Made by a program: the position numbers and the translations under genes | Assembly (NCBI GenBank): GCA_022495005.1 | Contig: JAGYXB010000687.1 | Span: 1 to 64,000, forward strand | DNA from: Rhyacophila brunnea | Taxonomy: Eukaryota > Arthropoda > Insecta > Trichoptera > Rhyacophilidae | Direction of reading: 5' to 3' | DNA: 64,000 nt | Part shown: one piece after another, positions 1-11,597 of the stretch | Layout: each line of letters begins with the position of its first letter | How positions within the stretch are numbered: the stretch's first letter is position 1 | The notes under the pieces: model-generated | What the model saw: only the letters and a program-made list of their open reading frames with translations | Databases searched by the model: none | What the model was told of the DNA's origin: nothing

Positions 1-599
1 TACGCTATGATAAGCGATAACCTAAATAGTTGCTTTATGCTATAGTATATACTCGTAATATTTAAATAACAATAATTACAATATTATCAAAAAAAAATGG
101 TATGACTGTAGAAATAATATTTTTTGTATTTTGTTTAGGATTGTGTCAATTGTTTTATTTTTATAAAAATAAATTCTATGTTTTTAAAAATTATTTCTTT
201 CTCAACAAAATCTGAAAACTAATCACTAAGTTGAACTATTAGTAGGGTATTTTAAATAAAAATATATGATTGTTTAATAAAAAAAAAATACTTAAATTAA
301 CATGAAAATCTACTACCTTTCTGGTGGAGTTTTTGAATATTTTAGTATTCTTTATAGAGGCAAATAAATAAATTGTTGAAATATATACTAAATGAACTTT
401 GATGGTCAGTTGATCGTAGTAAAATTTGCAAACGCTTGATGGGGATAGCGAGTAAAATTGGAATGAAATTTTTGTTGAGAGAAAACTTAAAGCTTCAGTC
501 GTTTGATGTCTTCCAGTCGAAAGTCGCTCCTGAAACAAAAGAAAATAATCTATCAATATGAGGGAAAATATAACAAGTATTATTTTTAGATTTCCCGCG
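1..599. other. AT-rich spacer, nothing recognised
   Basis: A+T-rich sequence with homopolymer A and T runs. No coding region, RNA gene or repeat boundary could be supported. Short open frames on the minus strand here show no domain or motif. Confidence 0.6.
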
Positions 600-805
600 A
601 TGAATGAGTGGTAATGTGTCCGAAAGTGCGTAAAAGTCATTGGTTTCGGGTTTGAATCGTGAATCTGGAAAATTCACATTTATTTTGAATGTGAATTTGC
701 ACCCTGAGAATGGACTTAACGTGGTGGCGCAAGTACCTATAACAAGGAAGTATAGCAAATATGGGCAAGTGGCTTACATCAATTTCCAGTAAAATAAACC
801 TATAA
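600..805 (+). mobile_element. Degenerate tRNA-derived SINE (family S)
   Basis: A diverged plus-strand copy of the SINE seen more intact at 26549 and 34080. It begins with a tRNA-like head containing a B-box-like GGGTTTGAATCGTG near 648-662. The family body follows: a CTGG..AATTCACATTT block, a GAATGGACTTAAC block matching the family's GAGTATGGACCTAAT, and GGGCAAGTGGCTTACATC matching GAGCAAGTGGCTAACATC. The far 3' end with the CCTCCAC..GGAGG hairpin is not clear. The short minus-strand ORFs overlapping it are not genes. Confidence 0.6.
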
Positions 806-2139
806 GAAAATTCTAAGAAACTTTTGCGGCTAAGATCCGCATCGGGTTGCACAGCAAATGAAAAACAATACGTTTTAAAATGTCTAATATATAATAAAAT
901 AAAAACATTTTTACATGATATGTAGCGTTTAATTGATATTAATTCTTGATAATTTATCAAATTTAAGAAAATAAGATAATTTATTAAGTTTCATAATTAT
1001 TAGTAATGATTTATCTTAATAATCATGTACAAATTGTAAAATTAAAACAAACCACATATATTTGCATAAAGAAACGACAGTAAATAAAATTATACATAAA
1101 ATATATATCATAATATCCAATAGTTTTAAAAATCTCATAAAAGTAATTACAAAACACACGTTATTTAGTGATGAGTACCTAACAGAAAAAAATCGTTATT
1201 AAGACACTTTTTTAAAAATCTGTACTAAAAATTAACGTAAATGCTAAAAGTAGATACCCGAAATTAAAATATTAAAATAATCGCTGAATATTCATGAACC
1301 ATTTTAAAATTCAATTGTTAAAAAAAATAAAACTGCAAGAAAAAAGGATCATAAACTGTGGCAAAAACAACAATATTCTACGTCTAGAAAATTAAAAAAA
1401 AAACTTTAAAATAGGGAAAATATTATTTAAAAGCAGATAGATTTAAAATTTGTCTCAAAGCTATATCAACAAGAGTATAATTAAATTTTCCCCTGTTCCT
1501 TAATTTGCATAATTTAAATAAACTTCAAAGCGCTTTTGAATGACGTAAACACGCTAAGTCAATTACATTGTTCCACGATTCTTTAAAAGAAAAAAAAGTT
1601 TCTAGTACCTATTTATCTATTTATTACGAAGCGGGATAAAAAAAAGTTGAAAACGTCTGAGAGTGACAATTATTCAAAATGCCTAATCTTCAATATGATA
1701 TTAACGCACTTTTTATTCAGTATATAAAAGTACGCAAAAAATAATAAGACCACTAACTTTGCGAATGCTTTAAAGAAATATAATAACATTATGATGTAGG
1801 CAGAAAAGGCTGTTACTGGGAAAGGTTTCAATAAATCAATAAGCTCGGAAAACACTACGCTCAATTTCACAATGTGTGCAATCTGGTATTGATTCAGATA
1901 TTATTGGAGTTTTTTGTGAACAATGGATACCACGATTCGTAAAACCAAAGAAACCAAAATGGGTATTTTCCAATATGAAATTTCATTAAAACTCCAGTTG
2001 TTTCTCTGTGAAAAATATTTATCATTTAATTAGCGGTTGAATATATATATATATCATATGCACATGTGTTTTATACCTCATTTTAATCCAATGGTTCGGT
2101 TAAATGAATAACAACCATTCCTCGTGAATACTAACACTA
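806..2139. other. AT-rich spacer, nothing recognised
   Basis: No gene or element could be supported. It contains a short (AT)n run near 2041-2054. The 66-codon minus-strand frame at 1670-1870 is hydrophobic and low complexity and is not credible as a gene. Confidence 0.55.
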
Positions 2140-2290
2140 CTGACTCATCGTGCTCGAGCTTAAGAAGGCCATATGAGCCTCCACAGAGTGAAGGTTGTTT
2201 TAACAGATTTTGTTTTTATAAGAAAATGGATGTTAGCTAATTGCTCAACCTATTAGGCCTATACTCTGGGTCCAACGACATTAAAGCTGA
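2140..2290 (-). mobile_element. SINE family S, 3' body fragment
   Basis: Minus-strand fragment of the SINE family. It shares the ATATGAGCCTCCACAGAGTG block, the CAGATTTTGTTTTTATAAG block, the ATGGATGTTAGC..TTGCTCAACCTATTAGG block and the ATACTCTGGGTC block with the better copy at 5132-5400. The tRNA-like head is missing, so this is a partial or diverged copy. Confidence 0.7.
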
Positions 2291-2395
2291 CACGTTACCA
2301 CTAGATTATTGTGAATATTCATACGCTAGTTTTCGAAACGAAAATTGTATTTTTTACCACTATGAGATTAAAGTTTAAAACTAAATTACAATTTT

Positions 2396-2600
2396 CGCTC
2401 ATATGGGCCTCTATAGAGGAAAGGTATATTTTTACAAGACATTGTTCATAGCCATTCAACTAACACATTCGGTCTTTACACTGAAGCAAAGACACACTGT
2501 AAAAAATATGTATGTTTTCGTCTAGCCCCAGAATCGATCCCGCGATCCACCACTTCACAGGCAGCTTCTCGACGTACCAACTGGGCTACTACAGGCACAA
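2396..2600 (-). mobile_element. SINE with tRNA-like head, diverged relative of family S
   Basis: On the minus strand, 2598-2524 reads as a tRNA-like head with an A-box-like TAGCCCAGTTGGTACG and a B-box-like GGGATCGATTCTGG. The body at 2396-2520 is related to family S (ATATGGGCCTCTATAGAGG block, then a block resembling TTGCTCAACC) but clearly diverged. Its head differs from that of the 5132 copy, so it may be a subfamily with another tRNA ancestor. Transcription from such heads is by RNA polymerase III in known SINEs; activity here is not shown. Confidence 0.6.
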
Positions 2601-2693
2601 TGAGGTACTGGTTTATTCAAGAGGTTTTCACTAGGCTTACTTTTGTTTAAAGAGAATACACATTTTTTTTATTGACTAACCAATATTATAATA

Positions 2694-3022
2694 CCCCGTT
2701 TACACGTGCATGGATTTACTACTGACAGTACATGTATTATCATGCAACTTGCATATATTGCATGCATAAATAAAAAAAGTTCGGAAGCTTACGAATTTTC
2801 ACGCGACAGTTGGGATTTGTAAGATATCTGCGCATTTGCAGTAGAACGTTAGTGGCGAACCTGCCGGAAAAAAAACGAACTACACCGCGCAGAGACTCGT
2901 TTTGAGGTTAACCGATTTTCACGACTGTCAAATAATACCATGAAATGACAACATCGCGTATCGCTTACTCTTGAAGAATGAGATTTTCGAGACAGTCAAA
3001 ACTATTACGTGTAAACAGTGAG
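2694..3022. mobile_element. MITE candidate with GTTTACACGT terminal inverted repeats
   Basis: About 330 bp bounded by CCCCGTTTACACGT on the left and ACGTGTAAACAGTG on the right, inverted repeats sharing a 10-bp core with further partial pairing. There is no coding capacity. The termini resemble those of some hAT-type non-autonomous elements, but no exact 8-bp target duplication is obvious, so the superfamily is unassigned. Confidence 0.5.
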
Positions 3023-4138
3023 TTATTATCGCGATAGTTTAAAATACACATTATTGGTACAGACGCTATAATATTAATATTGTCGACTAGGAGTATTTGA
3101 TATAAATTCAATTTTGAAATGTATTATGAATAATTTAATACTTTTTTTGAATTTTATTATGTATCCCAAAATATACGTATCGAATATTGTTTCCAGACGA
3201 TTAAATATAAAGAAAACATATAAATATCCGTCGAGATTATTATGAAATGTAGGTATTACGCGATATATTCTGAAGACGGCGCGACAATAAACGTTAGGAC
3301 AGAGTGGAGTGAAACAGCTTCCTAGTAATCTGGTGCGAACCTTATCAAAGAACTGTTACGTCCCACCAAATCCACGTCTAAACTCAACGTTTTGTTTCGA
3401 CTGCAGTACCACCCACCTACTTTATATATGGCTGTTAATAAACATGAGAAATTTACAGCATGTCCTAAGCATAAAAGTTTGGTGTTTGTAAAACATTTCG
3501 GGAATCAAATAATTTAATATCATCCATAGTCAATTAAAAAAAAAATACAATTTTGAAAAACCACGGAAAAAATGAACCAATGAACCGGGTGGAACTCGAA
3601 TTCACTTCTAACCTTCTAAGTAACGACTGACTATGATGCATACAAATTAGAGGTACAAATCTTTTTTTCTAGACTTTTTCTAATCTATAGTTTTCCTAAA
3701 TTGTGTTTTCTTACAAGAATCTAACAATCTCAAACATTAAATTCAATATATAATATACAATACGTATTGAATTAAACAAACATATTTAATTGGTTGAAAA
3801 GTATTGAAACAATTTACTTCTTTGTGAGCATAATGTATTAATAAATAATAACTTCTATTCCATGTAGCATTCATTCCTGACGATTTATATTCTTTCTAGT
3901 AGTTCGTATATCTGTATTTTCAATCTCCAATAAAATACTCAAGTCGTATATTATGAATATTTTGAGGCGAATACTTGGTTATAAACCAAGTCCTTACATT
4001 GGTATATTTTATGTTACTAACACTTATATTTTATCTTATTAATTTCCGAATACTAAACGATTATTTAACATTTACCATTATTTATAATAATATATGTATT
4101 TACATATTTAAATACGATAGTTTGCCCCACACAACGTA
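3023..4138. other. AT-rich spacer, nothing recognised
   Basis: No supported gene or element. The 60-codon plus-strand frame at 3309-3491 has no recognisable motif. Confidence 0.5.
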
Positions 4139-4300
4139 CAGTTGATCAAATTGGGTCGCCTTATATTGCTGAGCCATGTTCACAAAATTTATGAGTCATG
4201 CATGCGAAATAAACTGATATTCGGGAAGCCGGAAGGCAACCGAAAACCTGGCCATCGTCGTACAAGACAGCGGGATAGTGTCGAAATCAGAACGTGACGT
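4139..4300 (+). pseudogene. LINE reverse transcriptase C-terminal relic
   Basis: Reading from 4139, about 52 codons stay open and resemble the C-terminal tail of RTE/CR1-like LINE polyproteins. There is a GRLI-LLSHVH segment corresponding to the usual RLRWLGHV, then a FGKPEGNRKPGHRRTRQR segment corresponding to the basic, proline- and glycine-rich block. The frame then stops. Everything upstream (endonuclease and RT core) is missing, as expected from 5' truncation or decay. The clade is inferred from motif style only. Confidence 0.6.
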
Positions 4301-5131
4301 AAATTATATGTAGTGAAGAAGAACACTATCGTACCAGAAAAGGTGTGATTACGATATATTAGATGTAGGTATTTCTGTTATGTCTTATGGCCGGAGGGAA
4401 CAATAACATAAATCAATATTGCATGTTTTTCGGACGCAGTTTAGTGACATTTTTTCAAAGCAATCTTTCCCTAATTTTTAAAAATTATCATTTCAAAATA
4501 TTAAATAATACAGTAATCCGGCCATCGACTTATTTTCTTGATCAATTTAGTCGTACGTGGCTTATCCGTGATTTGAACCCATACCTAGCGCATCTTAGAT
4601 AATCTCACACTCAGATATTATGGCAGGCGAAAATATTTGACTTAGTATAATTATTATGGCATGATATCATAATTACATATTATTTTATAAAATTGGCAGA
4701 CAGGAATCACTCCGTATATCAAATTTTTCGCTAAGCCCTCCTCGCCGGATAAAAGGACCGAAACGGGTTAATATAAAAGAGGACAATAATCGTAAAATCA
4801 ACAATGGATATATCAACGAACGGGAGGCCGATGGAGCGCAAAGAAAAACAATGTATTCCCATGCAAAGCGAGGAAATCTTTTAAATTTTCCGTACTCATG
4901 TCACGGATATTGAATATTATATTACCCAAAAGAAAAATATGATTACGCTCTAAACTTAATCCGATTATTTTGAAAAATTCATAAACAATTTATTGATTAC
5001 AAGGTTTTGTAATGTTTATTATTCAACTTCAACTAAATATATATGCACCATTTTTCATCTACAGAAAGACCATAACTTTTTTACAACACTATTACATAGT
5101 ACTGTTAATTATGAAGACATTGCAAAACTTG
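4301..5131. other. AT-rich spacer with a possible tRNA-like relic
   Basis: Mostly featureless. On the minus strand around 4615-4557 there is a B-box-like TATGGGTTCAAATCACGG with weak upstream A-box similarity, possibly the head of another decayed SINE. Open frames here are short and carry no motif. Confidence 0.35.
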
Positions 5132-5400
5132 ATAATACTTTCTTTTTTTTTTGTTCGACTATGTCCGATCCTAATAGGATCATATGGGCCTCCACAGAGT
5201 AGAGGTTTGTATTCCCAGATTTTGTTTTTTACGAGAAATGGATGTCAGCCACTTGCTCAACCTATTAGGTCCATACCCTGACTCACACACAAATTGAAAA
5301 ACAATATGTGTACTTGCCAGACCCAGGATTCGAACCTGAGACCCACGGCGTGATAGTCCAACGCTTAAGCCGCGCGGCCACCGTGGGTGTTATAATACTT
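5132..5400 (-). mobile_element. SINE family S, near-complete copy with target duplication
   Basis: The best intact SINE copy. On the minus strand it starts with a tRNA-like head (5391-5325) with A-box-like GTGGCCGCGCGGCTTAAG and B-box GGTTCGAATCCTGGGT. The body contains blocks shared by all copies, including the CCTCCACTCTGTGGAGG-like hairpin. It ends in an A-rich tail seen as a T run at about 5141-5153 on the plus strand. A 9-bp direct repeat ATAATACTT at 5132-5140 and 5392-5400 is the likely target-site duplication. The size is about 240 bp. Such elements are non-coding and need a LINE's machinery to move. Confidence 0.85.
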
Positions 5401-6147
5401 AATACTTATAGTCGGTATATATTTAATCCGATCTCTAGACGCGTCTCTATCCAAATAGTGGCTTTCCATGTCACAACATTTCGACTAATTAAATTTATAT
5501 ACACAAATACCAATATTTAACATTATTTATTTTATCAGCTAATAAAATAGAATACTTATATCTCCATAATTAGGCAATACAATAGAAAATAAATACACTA
5601 ACGTTTAACAAAATGTATCCCTTACCTACCACAAATTTGAGTTGTGCATTGTAACTTGTAACCAGATGTCAAATCAAAATAAAATTATTAAACATGGAAC
5701 ATGCTTTTCTACTGATAGTCTGAATGCTGGTTGTCTAAATTCGAAAGAAAATTTATTTGTCAAAGTAACCGAATCCAAAGGATTCAAACAATCTTACTTT
5801 TCTGAAAATTATGTAATTACAATAATAAAACTAAAGAAGTAATAATAACAGACAAACAAAACAACGCACAGTATGTAGGATACTGAACGTAAAATGAAAA
5901 TAATCGGCTCGCGTAAGTAATCTGGGCGGGCCGCGGGCTGCGGGCGGGCTGCGCATCTATAGGTTATTCTACGTCTATTTCAGTCGGAGATCATGAGTAA
6001 AACAAGTTCCATGTTAAAACTCATCCCGTTTATAGTCGTCAATTTACAATGCGCGACTGTACAACATATTAATCTTTCTATGACTATTAATTTAACTACA
6101 CTTAAAGTGTTTTGGAATCAATAACAATTAGTGTTGTAATACAAAAA
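5401..6147. other. AT-rich spacer with a short GC-rich patch
   Basis: Mostly AT-rich without a gene. The patch at 5923-5954 is almost pure G+C, built from imperfect GGGC/GCGGGC repeats, and is an abrupt compositional island immediately upstream of the I-like LINE. The 66-codon frame at 5642-5842 has no known motif. Confidence 0.5.
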
Positions 6148-6163
6148 ATATATATAAATACCA
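6148..6163. repeat. Upstream target-site duplication of the I-like LINE
   Basis: The 16-bp sequence ATATATATAAATACCA here is repeated exactly at 11526-11541, immediately beyond the A-rich tail of the LINE. The TA-rich half is low complexity, so the informative part is AAATACCA. The boundary is uncertain by one or two bases because the element may start at CAGTTG rather than GTTG. Confidence 0.8.
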
Positions 6164-6336
6164 GTTGTTCCGTGTGCTCGGCGACCGTCGCACGTCACCA
6201 AACGAGATAGCGAGTGTTTACAAATTAATAATAACCAGTTGTGCGCGCGGCGTAACAATAAATTATTGTTACAAAGTTGTTTACATTTAAGTGTCTCTGA
6301 CTACAGGGGCGCTTATTAAAAATCAAAAATACAACG
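6164..6336 (+). promoter_or_regulatory. 5' untranslated region and presumed internal promoter of the LINE
   Basis: The first 173 bp of the element lie between the target duplication and the ORF1 start. It is markedly more GC-rich than the flanks, with CGTG and CGTC motifs (for example CGACCGTCGCACGTCACC). Full-length I and jockey LINEs carry an internal RNA polymerase II promoter at their 5' end, often starting CAGT. The CCAGTT at the boundary is compatible with this. Promoter function is inferred from the family, not from a proven motif. Confidence 0.45.
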
Positions 6337-7573
6337 TTGCCAGCAATGGATCACCAAAGAGAAACCCAACAAACAATGTCTTATGCATCAGTTGCTCAAA
6401 AAATGCAATTTCCGAAGAAGGAGCAAGCCATCGTTTTAGATGCTATCGAGGGCATCTCTATACGAGAATATACACTGTCAATCGGGAATAAGGTAGGTCC
6501 ATGTCATATAAGATATGTATCTAGGATTTCCCAGGGAAGAATATGCATATACTTGAGTAGTGAAGAACAAGCAGATAAATTAACAGTAAATCAAGAAACA
6601 GTTAAAATTGGAAACCACGTACTAGAAATCAGGCCGCTGATCACCAAATCAAAGAGGATAATAATATCAAACGTGTGTCCTATAATCCCACACAGCGTTC
6701 TGGAATCAAAACTCAACGAATTAAACATAAAAACTACTTCACGTATTACAAGCATCAGAGCTGGTATTAACAAACCGGGCTATGCACATATTTTAAGTTT
6801 CCGGAGACAGGTTTATGTAAACCCAGAAGACACTATTAAACTGCCAGAGTCAATGCAAATAAATTTTGATAATACCCTGTACTGGATTTACTTCTCCACC
6901 GAAAAATTGACATGCTTTATATACAAATAAGAGGGCCATCTGGCCAAATATTGTAAAACAACTGGAAATAATGAACCTCACACTGTACAATTGCCTGACT
7001 CTCTCAATGTACCAAAGGTGTTAACCTCTCTTTCATTAGAGAGAGAAAATACACTCCAGGAGGATGAACTAGCCGCAGATATAGAGTCGGACAACTCTAT
7101 TATCAACAAGGATACGCCAATCGGTTCAAAAAGGCGGTTGACCAGTCCAACTGATATCAGCAGCGTAGAATTTGAATTTGAAGATACAGTGAAAAATAAT
7201 GCAATCTCACGCATTCCTGCACTCCAACAGACACCAAAAAAATTAAAAAAAGAAAGAAAAAAAGTATCCACTGAAGATACAAATGAACTTTTATTACCTG
7301 CCAAGGAACATGTTGAAAGTAATCGTCATAGATTTCCAATCGATTATGAGTTTCCTTGTGAAAACACATGGAAATCCCAATACCGAAATGATTGCTAATG
7401 AATTTACTACTGATATAGAAGCTCTTAATAACATGCTAACAGAAATCTATAGTCATTTAAAAGAACGCAGCATTAAAAGACGCATAACAAAGATCAAGAA
7501 AAGACTCAGTAATCCACAATTAAAAGTTTCCAGTGAAGATATTAGTTCGTTGGAAGGACAAGAGGAACAATAA
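6337..7573 (+). pseudogene. LINE ORF1, nucleic-acid-binding Gag-like protein, broken
   Basis: ORF1 of the I-like LINE, which in this family coats the element RNA. The chosen start is the ATG at 6337; an in-frame ATG lies three codons later. The first 197 codons are open and contain a region like the ORF1 RNA-binding domains (ISNVCPIIPHSVLESKLNEL near 6660-6720). Around 6910-6955 lies a CCHC zinc knuckle, C-x2-C-x4-H-x4-C, but the second cysteine reads as Tyr (TAC) and the next-but-one codon is a TAA stop. The remaining GHLAKYC continues in the same frame. A frameshift near 7350-7375 then moves the reading into the frame that ends at 7573. The lysine-rich stretch KKLKKERKK lies near 7240. The expected intact length is about 410 residues. 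ORF2 starts 4 bp after the end. Confidence 0.85.
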
Positions 7574-7577
7574 CATA

Positions 7578-10500
7578 ATGCATAATTCCAGCAACAAAGT
7601 TAACCAATTTATTCAATCTGATATATGTATTGTTTTCTGGAATACAAGAAGCATTCTTAATAGACTAGAGGAGCTTAGAGTGATGCTAGATGAAATTGAT
7701 ATTTTTATAGGCGTGGAAACATGGTTAAAGGACACCATTCCTCACATAGTTATTAGCTTCCCAGGTTTTATGGTGCTTCGGCGAGACAGGACGTACGCCA
7801 GAGGAGGAGGTATAATTTTTATTATTAGAAATACTATAGCTTACAAAGCTATTAACAACCTCATCATTCCGAACATATCCACTGAAGTTTTGGGCATTAC
7901 ACTGACTAACCTTAAAGATAAAATTAATATCATTGCAGTTTATAGGCCCCCGAGCAATAGCGGAAATAATACAAATCTGTCGCTTCAGGAATGGGACCAA
8001 GTTTTTAGTAATACTCTATTAGATGATAAAACCATATTGGTGGGAGACTTCAATGCCCACAATGTCGCGTGGAATTGCAATAGAAATGATATAAATGGTT
8101 CTAGAATCATCTATACTTTAGCTGATTACGACTTAATTTTAATAAACAATAGTACTAAAACCCGTATTGATCTGCGACGAGGTACAAAATCAAATATTGA
8201 TTAAGTTTTTTCTTCTCCTAATCTTCTACAACAGATTGTATTAAATATAGATGAAGACCCCCGGGGATCGGATCACTATCCAGTGCGTATTAATTTATCT
8301 GTACAAAAAGCAATTTATTTCAAAAAGACTTTCAAGTTGCAGACCAAAAAAACCAATTGGGTTAAATTTAAAAATACAATGGGTGAAAATATTAATGAAT
8401 TCAAAACAGATTCTTTTCTCAGTTTAAGTTCAGTCTCGCAGTATAAATTCCTCATTAAAAAAATCACACAAGCAATCATAGATTGCACCCCAAAAAAAGG
8501 GAATAATCCCCAATTTCGCCATAGCAATCCAGTAGAATGGTGGGATTCAGAGTGTGATAAGGTAAAGAGAAAAAGAAAAGCTGCCTTAAAAATGGGAATT
8601 TACCTTAGATTTTAAAGACTTAATTGAATACAAAAAGAATGCTGCCATAGCTAAAAAAACTTTTAAAAAGAAAAAAAGTGACTGCTTTCGAAAATTTGCA
8701 GAGACCATCAATTTTAGCACAGACCTTAAGTATACATGGGAAAAAGCAAAAAATTTTAAAAACAAATGGATAAAAATTAGACCCGATAGTATTGAACAAA
8801 ATATGCAAAATAAAGAGAAAATTGAAGCTGCTCTTGAAAAACTATGCCCACCGTGGGTTCCAAGTAACCCTAACATTTTCCCTGTTACCAAAAATAGCAC
8901 GCTATTCGACACTCACTTTAGTTTCATAGAATTCGGCATAGCATTAAATTCTCGTCAACATAATTCCGCACCTGGAACGGACGGGATAACGTATGAAGTC
9001 ATTAATATGCTCCCCACTCCAATAAAACATATATTCCTTGACATTTTTAACCTCATGTTTCATAGCATGGAATTCCCTGACGAATGGAAAAGCATATTTA
9101 TACATTTTATTAATAAACCTAATTCGGATAGCTTAAGACCTATTGCACTGACCTTATGTGTCTGCAAAATCTTAGAAATCATGGTCGCAAATAGATTTCG
9201 CTGGTGGCTGGAAAGAGAAAAAATTATCCCAGATACACAAACCGGATTCAGGAAAGGTTTTTCCTGTGCGGATAACCTAACAAATGTTGCAATGTATATT
9301 GAAGAATCTTTTAATGAAAAAAAACATACGCTAGGTATTTTTTTGGACGTGATTAGAGCCTTCAATAACGTTCAATCAGATATTCTCGTTGAAATATTGG
9401 CACAAATAGGGTGCCCCTTTAAACTCGTTAAATTCTGTTTTTTTCTTGTCTACGAGAGATTAATCTATACTAATTCAAACATAGATCTCCCGAGAACACT
9501 GTATAAAGGCGTTCCTCAAGGAGGAATTTTAAGTCCGCTGTTTTACATTATATACGTTAGCCACATTGTTCGCAATATACCGAAAGCTATAACAGTCTTC
9601 CAATTTGCAGACGATATATCTTTGTTCCTTAAAACTAAAGACCCCAATCAGGATAAAAATATAATGGAATGTGCACTAGAAACAATTAGAAATAATCTAT
9701 TCAAACTGGGTTTGGATCTATCTCCGGAGAAAACGGTATTCGTACATTTCAACAAAAACAAAATACTGCCGGGAGAATTTCAAATTAAATTGAATGATAT
9801 GATGATTAAAAATCAACTGACTCAGCCAAATTTCTAGGTATTTATTTTGACTTCAAGCTTTTTTTTGATAAACATGTCAATTACATTGCCCAGAAAGTCA
9901 ATAGAGCCACCAACATTATAAAGTTCCTCAGAGGTACTTGGTGGGGATCATACCCTTCCACTCTAATAACTTTCTATAAAAGCTACATCAGATCCATAAT
10001 GGACTATGGAAGCTATATTTACTTCCCAAAAATAAAGGAGCAAAGCTACAGTTAGAACGACTACAGAACCAAGCTATCAGATTGGCTCTTGGCCTAAGAA
10101 AAAGTACACCTACTAACATACTACTTGCCGAAGCCAAGATAACATTACTAGAAGAAAGATCTAAATTTCTATGTAAAAACTTCTTGGTAAAATGTATGTC
10201 AAACCATACTTCTAATACGAGATACAATGTCAACAGATTTCTACAAACAACTATAACGCGAGATCGTACTCCGAAGAGATTTCAAATTTTAAAAGAAATT
10301 ATCCAAGCTGTAAATTGTATTGATCATCTGATTTTATAAAGAGACTTCTACAACTTTTTTAATTATACATATGAGGATATTATATATAACGTTTTAACTA
10401 ATACAAAAATAGGAATGGAGCTATCGCACTCCGACTCTCCCGACTTATTATTCAAATCCAAATTTAGCAATCAAAATGTAGTCCAAATTTTTACGGATGG

Positions 10501-11358
10501 AAGCAAAATTCCCGATTCACCTTCAGTAGGTGTAGCAGTGTTCTTCCCCCAATCCAACACGTCGGTTGCCAAAACCATCTATACCACTTCCATCTATACA
10601 GCAGAGTGCTTAGCCTTATAGGAAGCTACTAAAATTGCACTTAATTACAAAAATAAAAATATCAACATTTTCACTGACTCCTTAAGTCTGATTCACTCGC
10701 TCAAAAATCCAAATTTCAGCATCAAAACTAATGACTACATTCTTAATATTAGAACCAACCTTTCCAAATTTAGCAATAGTAACGAGCACGGTACAAATAT
10801 ACAGATATACTGGATTCCAGCACATAAAGGAATTAATGGCAATGAAATTGCGGATCAATTGGCAAAAAAATCTGTAAAATACCCATCAGAAAATATAAGA
10901 ATTCCATACACAGATTTTAAAGCCCAGTTTAAACAAACAATGAGCAAAAATAACGGTAAATATTTAGAAAATCTTGGGAAAGAAAAGGGAACACACTACT
11001 ATCAAAACTTTTATAGTAGATCTCCTAAAACTTGGTTTAGTAAACATTGTAAAATAAGCGAGATGTAATAGTGACAATAGCTAGAAGCAGGTCAGGGCAT
11101 TACAGTCTCAACGAATCATTGTACAAAATTAAAGTGGTAGATAGCCCTCAGTGTCAGTGTGGACATCCCACTCAAGATCTTAACCACATTGTCTGGCAAT
11201 GTGATGCCTATGACCAGGAGAGAGAAGTGTTATTGAATAAGTTGGGGAAATGCAAGTTATACCCTCCTTTTACGATTAATTCGTTCCTGGCAAAACCAAA
11301 TATTTCAGTTATGAAAATTGTACATGAATTTCTCCAAAAATGTAGCGTAAATGTCTAG
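7578..11358 (+). pseudogene. LINE ORF2: endonuclease, reverse transcriptase, RNase H, broken
   Basis: ORF2 would nick target DNA and copy the element RNA into it. The start is taken at the ATG of MHNSSNK. The APE endonuclease shows WNTRS, VETWL, VYRPP, GDFNAHN and SDHYPV (7640-8282). RT motifs follow: SAPGTDGI, QTGFRKGFS, FLDVIRAFN, GVPQGGILSPL and FADD near 9606-9617. RNase H keeps its acidic residues in FTDGS, TAECLAL, FTDSLSL and AHKGINGNEIAD (10492-10855). A Cys/His motif CQCG..H..C lies at 11155-11205. Nonsense codons are at 8203, 10337 and 10619; frame changes are near 8597, 9815, 10030 and 11060. The catalytic residues visible are otherwise the expected ones. Intact length would be about 1260 residues, normal for I-type LINEs. 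Confidence 0.9.
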
Positions 11359-11525
11359 TGTATAGTGTAACAAAAATGTAATTCTGTATCATTAATAATG
11401 TAACTATTTATGCCTGTCGTTAAAAAAAAAATGTATGTATACTTTTGTAAACCATTGTAAAGCAGAATAGCCTTCCATTCAGAGAAGAGCTCAATTGTTT
11501 CCAAATAAAGAAAAAAAAAATATAT
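11359..11525 (+). terminator. LINE 3' untranslated region with polyadenylation signal and A-rich tail
   Basis: After the ORF2 stop there are about 145 bp, then AATAAA at 11504-11509 and a run of ten A at 11511-11520 that merges into TA repeats. The TA repeats overlap the target duplication, so the exact 3' end of the element is uncertain by a few bases. Confidence 0.7.
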
Positions 11526-11541
11526 ATATATATAAATACCA
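11526..11541. repeat. Downstream target-site duplication of the I-like LINE
   Basis: Exact copy of the 16-bp sequence at 6148-6163, directly after the A-rich and TA-rich tail. Confidence 0.8.
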
Positions 11542-11597
11542 CATGTTATTAGCATTTGTTTTAAATAATAATAATATGTTTTTCTACTATGAACTAT

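Larger units (their letters stand above)
6164..11525 (+). mobile_element. Full-length I-like non-LTR retrotransposon, inactive
   Basis: A LINE of about 5.36 kb with a 173-bp 5' untranslated region, ORF1 (6337-7573), ORF2 (7578-11358), a short 3' untranslated region with an AATAAA signal and an A-rich tail, all flanked by a 16-bp direct repeat. The two-ORF layout, with a CCHC-type ORF1 and an ORF2 carrying APE endonuclease, reverse transcriptase, RNase H and a terminal Cys/His motif, fits the I superfamily and is similar in size to the Drosophila I element. Both ORFs have stops and frameshifts, so it cannot move by itself. The presence of the 5' end and the target duplication argues that it inserted complete and then decayed. 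Confidence 0.9.
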
